Shown piece after piece: positions 57,599 to 64,000 of a DNA stretch of 64,000 nucleotides. Source of the DNA: Promineifilum sp019695075 (GTDB lineage Bacteria; Chloroflexota; Anaerolineae; Promineifilales; Promineifilaceae); contig JAHCIO010000001.1 of NCBI GenBank assembly GCA_026129185.1, positions 62,001 to 126,000 of the forward strand, in the 5' to 3' direction. A program made the translations under genes and the position numbers. Each line of letters opens with the position of its first letter. Positions within the stretch are counted from its first letter, which is position 1. The notes below the pieces were generated by a model. The model saw only the letters and a list, made by a program, of their open reading frames with translations, ran no database searches and was not told where the DNA came from.

Positions 57599-59256
57599 CC
57601 CACCGCCTGACCCAACAAGCACTCGAGTCCTACCTCTGGGGCGCGGCCGTCATCCTGCGCGGCCTGGTCGATGCCGGCGACTATAAGCAGTTCATCTTCC
57701 CGCTGCTGTTCTACAAGCGCCTGTCCGACGTGTGGGACGAGGAGTACGCCGCCGCGCTGGCCGAAGCGGGCGACGACGGAGCCGATGCCGCATCGGCCGA
57801 CGCCCCATCGGCCGACGGCGCGACGGCCTACGCGCGGGCCACGGCCGACGACCGCTTCATCATCCCCGACGGGGCGCACTGGCGCGACGTGCGCCAGACG
57901 CCGCGCGAAGTCGGCGCCGCCATCCAGAGGGCCATGCGGATCATCGAGGCGGTGAATCCCACTCGGCTGGAGGGCACATTCGGTGACGCCCCATGGACCA
58001 ACAAGGAGCGCCTGCCCGACCACACCCTCAAGAATCTGCTGGAGCACTTCTCCGGCCACACCCTGTCGCTGGCCAACGTGCCCGAGGATGAACTGGGCAA
58101 CGGCTACGAGTTTCTCATCAAGAAGTTCGCCGACGACAGCGGCCACACGGCGCAGGAGTTCTACACCAACCGCACCGTCGTCCACCTGATGGTGCAGCTG
58201 CTGGCCCCGCGGCCAGGCGAGAGCATCTATGACCCGACCTGCGGCACGGGCGGTATGCTCATCTCCGCCCTCGACGCGGTGCGGCGCGGCGGCGGCGAAC
58301 ACCGCACACTGCGCCTCTATGGCCAGGAGCGCAACCACATGACCGCGGCCATCGCCCGCATGAACCTGGTGCTGCATGGCGTGGAGGAGTTCGTCGTCGC
58401 CCGCGGCGACACGCTGGAGCGCCCGGCCTTCACCGACTGCGACCGGCTGGCGACGTTCGACGTGGTGCTGGCCAACCCGCCCTACTCCATCAAGCAGTGG
58501 AACCGCGCCGCCTGGCAGAGCGACCCCTGGGGGCGGGTCTTCCTGGGCACGCCGCCGCAGGGCCGGGCCGACTACGCCTTCTTCCAGCACATCCTGCGCA
58601 GCCTGGACGAGCGCGCCGGCCGCTGCGCCATCCTCTTCCCCCACGGCGTGCTCTTCCGCAAGGAGGAGGCCGAGATGCGGCGCAAGCTGATCGAGGGCGA
58701 TTGGGTGGAGTGCGTCCTGGGGCTGGGGCCGAACCTGTTCTACAACTCGCCGATGGAGGCCTGCGTCGTCGTCTGCCGCGCGGCCAAGCCGCTGGCGCGG
58801 GCCGGGCGGGTGCTGTTCATCGACGCCGTGGGCGAGGTGGCTCGCGAGCGGTCGCTCAGCTTCCTGCGGCCGGCGCATCAGGATCGCATCGTCGCCGCTT
58901 ATGCCGCCTTCAGCGACGAACCCGGCTTCGCCACCGTGGCCACGCGGGAGGAGATCGCCGCGCGGGAGTATAGCCTGTCCATCCCGCTGTACGTCAAGCG
59001 CGGCGGCGGCAACGGCGACGCGGCCGAGCGCGGGTTGGCGGCGTTGTGGGCGGAGTGGGAAGGCGAGGGGGAGGGGTTTTGGGAGGAGATGGATGAACTG
59101 GTCGAGATGCTAGACGGCCTGGTGGACGAAAGCGGGGTGGCGGCCCAGTTCGATCGGGCCTGGACGCGACTATCAGCGCGGAACGTTGCATTCCCCGACG
59201 AGGAGATCGCCGCCGACGTTGAAGCGGCCCGTTCGGAAGCCTCAGACGCAGGCTGA
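57595..59256 (+). CDS. hsdM: Type I restriction-modification methylase subunit HsdM (second copy)
   Basis: A 553-residue methylase subunit. HsdM_N region (QQALESYLWGAAVILRGL, FPLLFYKRLSDVWDEE), then FYTNRTVVHLMVQLL, SAM motif YDPTCGTGGML near 212 and catalytic ANPPYS near 294. It differs enough from the first copy to be a separate lineage rather than a fresh duplicate: TNRTVV versus TPRSVV, NPPY versus NPPF, and an Ala/Asp-rich insert near residue 60. The GTG start at 57595 overlaps the toxin stop. An acidic Glu-rich tail (residues 480-553) is present. It probably serves the hsdS at 61377. Confidence 0.93.
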   Translation: MTHRLTQQALESYLWGAAVILRGLVDAGDYKQFIFPLLFYKRLSDVWDEEYAAALAEAGDDGADAASADAPSADGATAYARATADDRFIIPDGAHWRDVRQTPREVGAAIQRAMRIIEAVNPTRLEGTFGDAPWTNKERLPDHTLKNLLEHFSGHTLSLANVPEDELGNGYEFLIKKFADDSGHTAQEFYTNRTVVHLMVQLLAPRPGESIYDPTCGTGGMLISALDAVRRGGGEHRTLRLYGQERNHMTAAIARMNLVLHGVEEFVVARGDTLERPAFTDCDRLATFDVVLANPPYSIKQWNRAAWQSDPWGRVFLGTPPQGRADYAFFQHILRSLDERAGRCAILFPHGVLFRKEEAEMRRKLIEGDWVECVLGLGPNLFYNSPMEACVVVCRAAKPLARAGRVLFIDAVGEVARERSLSFLRPAHQDRIVAAYAAFSDEPGFATVATREEIAAREYSLSIPLYVKRGGGNGDAAERGLAALWAEWEGEGEGFWEEMDELVEMLDGLVDESGVAAQFDRAWTRLSARNVAFPDEEIAADVEAARSEASDAG

Positions 59257-59343
59257 TGCCGTCACGGGAGTGCTATTTGTGGCGTTATCGGATAGATTCA
59301 TCGTCTAGAATGGTTCTGTCTTGTTGGATTGGGGAGGGTTATC

Positions 59344-60195
59344 ATGGTTTCCAGTCGCAACATTACGCTCACGGTATTTCTCTTCCTACTAATGCTGGCC
59401 GCGGCCTGCGCACCGACGGCCGCTGAACCCGGCCTCGCGCCCGAGATCTTCATCACGCCGGGGCCACCCGAGACGATCCTCCTCTCCAACGAGGAGATCA
59501 TGCAAGATAATTGCAACGGCGGCGCGATGATGTCGCAGACAGTCGAACGATCCTACACCGTCTCCCGCACCCTGGAACTGGGCGCGGCGATCAGCGTTGA
59601 CGCCGGTGGCCGGGCGGGCATTCCCGGTGTGGGCGAAGTCGGCGTGGGCGCGGCCGTTGCCAGTCACTACAACGTCAGCTATGGCTCCGAAGAGACAGTC
59701 ACCCGCTCCGTGACCGTGGCGACCGAGAAAGGGCAGCACATCCTGCACACCGTCCGCCAGAATATGCTCTGGGAGACAGGCACGTTGGTCGTCGCCGGGG
59801 CCACCGATCCCATCCCCTACCGCTTCCGCAAGGACTTCAGTATGGAGGAGTTGCCGCCGGCCAATCTGGGGTGTCCGGGCGGCGCCCAGCCGGTCGATCC
59901 CGGTCCTGCTCCCCAGCCGACCGCTACTTCTACTGGGCAAACCAATCTGGAGCAACCTCCGTGTATTCACCCAGAGACACTTGCCGCGCAGATGGGATGG
60001 GTGGGCAGAGGAATCGTGGACTTGTACGGGGGCTATGAGGTGGAATTGTCAGCTAATTCTGATCTCCCACCTCTCTGGGAGGCGAATGGTGCGCGACAGA
60101 TTCGCCAATTAGACACCGACAGAACGATGACTTCGGGCGTGTGGACGATCTATACACCTTACGCTTGCCGCAATGAGTTCGACTTTGAGAAGTAG
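59344..60195 (+). CDS. Lipoprotein within the restriction island
   Basis: A 283-residue lipoprotein (lipobox LAAAC, Cys22), start supported by GGGAGG 7 bases upstream. The mature part has an NCNGG motif and a Gly/Ala/Val-rich beta region (SVDAGGRAGIPGVGEVGVGA, then TRSVTVATEKGQHILHTVRQ), a Pro/Thr spacer, and a C-terminal part of about 70 residues with two cysteines. The first region parallels the next gene (NCNG, Gly-Val-rich repeats), so the two are distant paralogues. The pattern recalls aerolysin/ETX-like pore-forming beta regions, but that is only a guess. Neither lipoprotein belongs to any known type I system component. Confidence 0.78.
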   Translation: MVSSRNITLTVFLFLLMLAAACAPTAAEPGLAPEIFITPGPPETILLSNEEIMQDNCNGGAMMSQTVERSYTVSRTLELGAAISVDAGGRAGIPGVGEVGVGAAVASHYNVSYGSEETVTRSVTVATEKGQHILHTVRQNMLWETGTLVVAGATDPIPYRFRKDFSMEELPPANLGCPGGAQPVDPGPAPQPTATSTGQTNLEQPPCIHPETLAAQMGWVGRGIVDLYGGYEVELSANSDLPPLWEANGARQIRQLDTDRTMTSGVWTIYTPYACRNEFDFEK

Positions 60196-60248
60196 GATAG
60201 ACAGACTGCAAGTCATTGCCTACGGTTATTCTGATGGAGGAAGCAGTC

Positions 60249-61340
60249 ATGTGTACCAGTCGCCGTATCGCACTCCTTTCTACGCTTCTGCTGGCGCTGA
60301 TGCTCTCGGTGGCTTGCGGCGGCCAGACCCAGCTTGAGCCAACTGTTTCACCCGCTGAGCCAACCGCTGTTGCCCAAGCGCCACAGATGGGCCCTATTAC
60401 GCCGTTTGGCACGCCGGAAGTGCGCGACCTATCGCCTACTTCGGAAGTTGTGTCCAATTGCAACGGCGTTACGTCACCGGTGGTCAAACATCCTTCGATG
60501 ACTGTCGGCTCATCCCATACTGTCGAATGGCAGGTGGGCGGCAGCGTCGGAACAGGTGTGACCATCGGGGGCGGCGTCGTGCCCGGTGGCGTCGATCTGC
60601 AGGCGACACTGGAAGGTCACGTGGCCAACGATTTGACCAACAGCATTCAGCAATCCAATGCCTGGGATCTGCCCGCTGATCCCGGCACCATCATGGAATA
60701 TACGATTATGTGGCGCGAGGTATGGCAACCAGCGTACCTAGATGTCACGTTTATGGACCCGGAACCGAAGATCATCAGGATCGATGTCAAGTACCGCACC
60801 GGGGTACAAAGCGATATCGTCGGGCAAAAGGCCACGCTCTGCGATCCAGGTGCTGCAACCCAACCAACCGACGCGCCACCACCAACCGCCACACCCGAAC
60901 CGCCACAGCCGACCGACATCCCCCAGCAGCCAACCAATACACCCATGCCACCCACACCCTCGGTTTCTTCATCCAGCTTTGAAGTATTTGCAAATCTGTC
61001 CTGGCAAGATACAGGCGTCAAAATCAATTCGGGTGATTCAGTTCGGATTATTTGGGACGGTAAGAGCCGATGGAGGGGAATCAACTCTGGCGATTTCAGC
61101 GATCCGCTTGGGGGTTATAGCGACCCGAACGCCAACTACAGCTGTACTCCACTTATGTCCTCAGGGGAAGCGGGCTGGAACGCGATGGTGGCCAAGGTCG
61201 GAGAAAATGGCGTGGTTACAAACCCCTTCAAGAACCCACCTGCCGGCGAAGGAACGCTATACCTGGCAATGAACGATTGTGACCAGCAGCGATATGATAA
61301 TGAAGGAAGCGCGATCGTGACGATAGAAGTACGCCAGTGA
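60249..61340 (+). CDS. Lipoprotein with LecA-like lectin domain
   Basis: A 363-residue lipoprotein (lipobox SVACGG, Cys23). The ATG at 60249 is set by GGAGG 8 bases upstream. After NCNG comes a Gly/Val-rich beta region related to the previous gene (VGGSVGTGVTIGGGVVPGGV), then a Pro/Thr linker, then about 120 C-terminal residues resembling the PA-IL/LecA galactose-binding lectin: VFANLSWQDTGVKINSGDSV, DGKSRWRGI, MVAKVGENG, GTLYLAMNDC near the calcium/sugar loop and GSAIVTIEV. The lectin part is visibly richer in A+T (about 45% GC in places) than the window average. It lies between hsdM and hsdS. A role in surface binding is likely; a link to restriction is unproven. Confidence 0.78.
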   Translation: MCTSRRIALLSTLLLALMLSVACGGQTQLEPTVSPAEPTAVAQAPQMGPITPFGTPEVRDLSPTSEVVSNCNGVTSPVVKHPSMTVGSSHTVEWQVGGSVGTGVTIGGGVVPGGVDLQATLEGHVANDLTNSIQQSNAWDLPADPGTIMEYTIMWREVWQPAYLDVTFMDPEPKIIRIDVKYRTGVQSDIVGQKATLCDPGAATQPTDAPPPTATPEPPQPTDIPQQPTNTPMPPTPSVSSSSFEVFANLSWQDTGVKINSGDSVRIIWDGKSRWRGINSGDFSDPLGGYSDPNANYSCTPLMSSGEAGWNAMVAKVGENGVVTNPFKNPPAGEGTLYLAMNDCDQQRYDNEGSAIVTIEVRQ

Positions 61341-61376
61341 TGTACGTCTGACTTCTGTTCAAGATGGTAAAGAATC

Positions 61377-62546
61377 TTGAAAGTACCAACTCTTAAACCC
61401 GGCCGGCAAACCTACCGCTTCGATCAAATAGCGATCAACGTCAATGACCGCGTTGAGCCGGGCGATACCGACCTGGAATACTACATCGGCCTGGAACATC
61501 TCGACAGCGACTCGCTCAAGATTCGGCGCTGGGGCACGCCGGATGATGTTGAGGCCACCAAACTGCGCTTCAAGAAGGGCGACATCATCTTCGGCCGTCG
61601 CCGTGTCTACCAGCGCAAGCTGGCCGTGGCCGATTTCGACGGCATCTGCTCGGCCCACGCGATGGTACTGCGTGCCAAGCCCGATGTCGTGCTGCCGGAG
61701 TTCCTGCCCTTCTTCATGCAAAGCGATCTGTTCATGAACCGGGCGCTTGAGATTTCGGTTGGGTCTCTCTCGCCGACTATCAACTGGAAAACGCTGGCCG
61801 CCCAGGAATTCCCCCTCCCCCCGCCCGATGAGCAGAGGCGGTTGGTGGAGGTGTTGCGGGCAATTCAAATATATGTGGCGCAGCTAGAGACTGCTCTATC
61901 ATCTATTAGGGTCTGTGAGATCGCATATCTTGACAGCACTACTGAAAGACTTCGGCATACTGAAAGGTCAGTGGCGTTAGGAGAATTGCTAACTGGCTCA
62001 CCACAAAGCGGCTGCTCGATAGCACCCAGAGATACACCCACTGGTCATTGGGTGCTGGCTCTAAGTGCTTTGTCGCGGTTAGGCTATATTGAAGGTGAAC
62101 TTAAGCCGGTTGATAGAACCGTGGGGATGATTGACGCCCTTTTAGTTAATGGCGATCTCCTTATTTCACGTTCCAATACGAGGGACAGAGTTGGGTACGC
62201 TGGCATCTATAATGGAGAGAGAGAAGGACTAGTCTCCTTTCCTGACACCATGATGCGGATGACTGCGAATACAGATCTGGTTAGCAACGAGTTCCTTGAG
62301 TTTCTACTACAATCCCCATTAATTAGGCGAGAAGTCATGTCAATAGCGGCCGGAACAAGTGCCAGTATGAAGAAGATCAATCGGCGCACGTTGCTCGCGC
62401 TTCAACTGCCGTTACCTAGCTTGCCCGATCAAGCGATTGCTCTAGACAGAAGGCGGCTTCTTAAGTGCCAAATTGAGAGGGTAAAGAAACGGCTAGAAGG
62501 AGCAAAGAACTTACGCTCCCTGACCTTTTCATCAATGTTAACTTAA
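61377..62546 (+). CDS. hsdS: Type I restriction-modification specificity subunit HsdS
   Basis: A 389-residue subunit that recognises the target site for HsdM and HsdR. Two target-recognition domains alternate with conserved helices: the first TRD covers 10-150 (KFKKGD-like FKKGDIIFGRRR, SVGSLSPTINWKTLAAQEFP) followed by a coiled helix; the second covers 200-360 (SRSNTRDRVGYAGIY, AAGTSASMKKINRRTLL). From about 61850 the GC content drops to about 45%, so the second TRD has a foreign composition. The start is TTG at 61377; the ribosome-binding site is weak. It follows the lectin lipoprotein gene by 36 bases and precedes hsdR. Confidence 0.92.
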   Translation: MKVPTLKPGRQTYRFDQIAINVNDRVEPGDTDLEYYIGLEHLDSDSLKIRRWGTPDDVEATKLRFKKGDIIFGRRRVYQRKLAVADFDGICSAHAMVLRAKPDVVLPEFLPFFMQSDLFMNRALEISVGSLSPTINWKTLAAQEFPLPPPDEQRRLVEVLRAIQIYVAQLETALSSIRVCEIAYLDSTTERLRHTERSVALGELLTGSPQSGCSIAPRDTPTGHWVLALSALSRLGYIEGELKPVDRTVGMIDALLVNGDLLISRSNTRDRVGYAGIYNGEREGLVSFPDTMMRMTANTDLVSNEFLEFLLQSPLIRREVMSIAAGTSASMKKINRRTLLALQLPLPSLPDQAIALDRRRLLKCQIERVKKRLEGAKNLRSLTFSSMLT

Positions 62547-62565
62547 CCAGAGTGCCAATTGCCCA

Positions 62566-64000
62566 ATGTTCACCGAACAATCCACCGTCGAACTCTACAT
62601 CCGCGACCTCCTCTGCGGCAAGCAGCCGGCCCGGCTGGGCGCGGCCGTGGCCGAGAGCGTCGCCCCCTACATCACGGCGGGGCGAGGCGGGGCGGGCGTG
62701 GGCTGGCAGTTTGTCCCCCCGGCCGACTTGCCCCGCCGCCCGGACGAGGTCTTCGTCGGGCCGTTCGTCCGCGACGCCCTCATCCGCCTCAACCCCGCCA
62801 TCGCCGCCGCGCCGGATCGCGCCGACGAAGTCATCCACCGCCTGCGGGCCATCGTCCTGGCCGCGCGCGGCGACGGCCTCATCCGCGCCAACGAACTGTT
62901 CACCGCCTGGCTGCGCGGCGAGATGTCCATGCCCTTCGGCCCCAACCATGAGCACGTCACCGTCCGGCTGATTGACTACGCCGCTCTCGGCGCGGACGAC
63001 CACGACCAGAACCAGTACGTCGTCACCACCCAGTACACCCTCCGCGCCGGAGCCGCCGAGCGCCGCGCCGACCTGGTGCTGCTGGTCAACGGCTTCCCCC
63101 TGGTCATCGTCGAGGCCAAGACGCCGGCGCGGCCGTCGGTCAGTTGGTTCGACGCCGCCCGCCAGATCACCGACGACTACGAACGCCACGTGCCGGAGCT
63201 GTTCGCGCCCAACGTCTTCAACGTCGCCACCGAGGGCAAGACGCTGCGCTATGGGGCGGTGGGCGCGCCGGTGGAGTTGTGGGGGCCGTGGGCGCTTGCG
63301 GAAGAGGCGGGGGAGCAGGGGGGCAGGGGAGCAGGGGAGAAAGGGATCGCCCCAGCTCCCCTGCTCCCCAGCCCCCCCGCTCCCCAGCCCCCCGCGCCGC
63401 TTAAAGAACTGGGCGAGCAACTGCGCACGCTGCTGCGGCCAGCGGTCGTGCTCGATATGCTGGCCAACTTCACCCTCTTCGCCACCGGCAAGAGCCGGCG
63501 CCGGGTGAAGATCGTCGGCCGCTACCAGCAGGTCGAGGCGGCCAACCGCATCGTCGAACGGGTCATCGCCGGCGCGCCGCGCAAGGGGCTGATCTGGCAC
63601 TTCCAGGGCAGCGGCAAATCGCTGCTGATGGTCTTCGCCGCCCAGAAATTGCGCCTGGCCCCGGTCTTGCGCAACCCCACCGTGCTCATCGTCGTCGACC
63701 GCGTCGACCTCGACGCCCAGATCAGCGCCACCTTCCACGCCGCCGACATCCCCAATCTGGTCAAGGCCGACAGTCGAAGCGCGTTGGAAACGCTGCTTCG
63801 ACTCGATACGCGCAAGGTCATCATCACCACCATCCACAAGTTCGCCGAGGCCGACGGGGTGCTCAACGAGCGCGACAACATCATCGTCCTGGTGGACGAA
63901 GCCCACCGCACCCAGGAGGGCGACCTGGGGCTGAAGATGCGCGCCGCGCTGCCCAACGCCTTCCTCTTCGGCCTGACCGGCACGCCCATCAACCGCCGCG
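62566..64000 (+). CDS. hsdR: Type I restriction endonuclease subunit HsdR, partial
   Basis: The frame stays open to the right edge, 478 residues so far, roughly the first half of a usual 1000-residue HsdR. The PD-(D/E)xK nuclease domain is at 130-190 with Asp169 (RADLVLL) and Glu183/Lys185 (VIVEAK). The SF2 motor begins with HFQGSGKSLLM near 346 and VDEAH near 443, then GLTGTP. HsdR translocates and cuts unmethylated DNA. Residues about 249-276 are a low-complexity Gly/Pro stretch from an inserted G-rich repeat, kept in frame between nuclease and motor. The ATG at 62566 starts MFTEQSTVE, typical of the family, 19 bases after hsdS. Confidence 0.95.
   Translation, partial: MFTEQSTVELYIRDLLCGKQPARLGAAVAESVAPYITAGRGGAGVGWQFVPPADLPRRPDEVFVGPFVRDALIRLNPAIAAAPDRADEVIHRLRAIVLAARGDGLIRANELFTAWLRGEMSMPFGPNHEHVTVRLIDYAALGADDHDQNQYVVTTQYTLRAGAAERRADLVLLVNGFPLVIVEAKTPARPSVSWFDAARQITDDYERHVPELFAPNVFNVATEGKTLRYGAVGAPVELWGPWALAEEAGEQGGRGAGEKGIAPAPLLPSPPAPQPPAPLKELGEQLRTLLRPAVVLDMLANFTLFATGKSRRRVKIVGRYQQVEAANRIVERVIAGAPRKGLIWHFQGSGKSLLMVFAAQKLRLAPVLRNPTVLIVVDRVDLDAQISATFHAADIPNLVKADSRSALETLLRLDTRKVIITTIHKFAEADGVLNERDNIIVLVDEAHRTQEGDLGLKMRAALPNAFLFGLTGTPINRR
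63307..63391 (+). repeat. G-rich/C-rich inverted repeat inside hsdR
   Basis: GGGGAGCAGGGGGG-type words (63310-63340) are followed by their complement CCCCTGCTCCCC (63357-63369) and further CCCCGCTCCCC. It resembles short repeats scattered in intergenic DNA of environmental genomes, but here it is translated as EEAGEQGGRGAGEKG and a Pro-rich run. Confidence 0.7.

Overview
The window is about 68% GC and carries mixed-strand operons, many short lipoproteins with Ala/Thr/Pro-rich linkers, very large secreted repeat proteins, kinase-like membrane proteins with LysM or SH3b ectodomains, a DUF3417-type glucan phosphorylase and tRNAs without an encoded CCA end. Taken together this suggests a filamentous or aggregate-forming member of the Chloroflexota (Anaerolineae/Ardenticatenia-like). 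That placement is inferred from gene content; there is no rRNA here to confirm it.

Layout. 1-2.6 kb (minus): lipoprotein, XdhC-type maturation factor, and a fused FAD/[2Fe-2S] subunit of a molybdenum hydroxylase that runs off the left edge. 2.8-8.9 kb (minus): a giant alpha-2-macroglobulin-like lipoprotein. 9.1-11.3 kb (plus): tadA, tRNA-Ser(CGA), a methyltransferase and a deoxynucleoside kinase, several with a -10 box almost touching the start codon. 11.3-26.0 kb (plus): a cell-surface locus with a small anchored protein, a kinase-like LysM membrane protein, a 1567-aa cadherin-type secreted protein, a 611-aa secreted protein, a kinase-like SH3b membrane protein and a 1023-aa secreted repeat protein. 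Both kinase-like domains have lost catalytic residues, and the three secreted proteins end in the same C-terminal domain. 26.1-33.7 kb: an integrase-like protein without its tyrosine, then a minus-strand block of a hypothetical gene, mfd, pth and a family 5 solute-binding lipoprotein. 34-44.3 kb (plus): a lipoprotein with three DsbA-like domains, an ATP-grasp protein, glucan phosphorylase, OsmC, a beta-propeller lipoprotein, an MFS transporter and a chloramphenicol-phosphotransferase-like kinase, with a decayed DUF427 gene in between. 44.2-54.7 kb (minus): an acyl-CoA dehydrogenase and a 2645-aa KS-AT-KS-ACP-KR-DH megasynthase, with a phosphopantetheinyl transferase downstream, a likely lipid or polyketide pathway. 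55.0-64.0 kb: tRNA-Arg(CCG), then a type I restriction-modification island with two hsdM genes, a DUF433/DUF5615 toxin-antitoxin pair, two lipoproteins (one with a LecA-like lectin domain), hsdS and the start of hsdR.

The strongest candidates for an undescribed system are the surface locus (pseudokinase sensors interleaved with adhesin-like proteins sharing one C-terminal domain) and the restriction island carrying lectin-type lipoproteins between its methylase and specificity genes. The megasynthase, whose only visible carrier domain has Thr where Ser normally carries phosphopantetheine, is the third.
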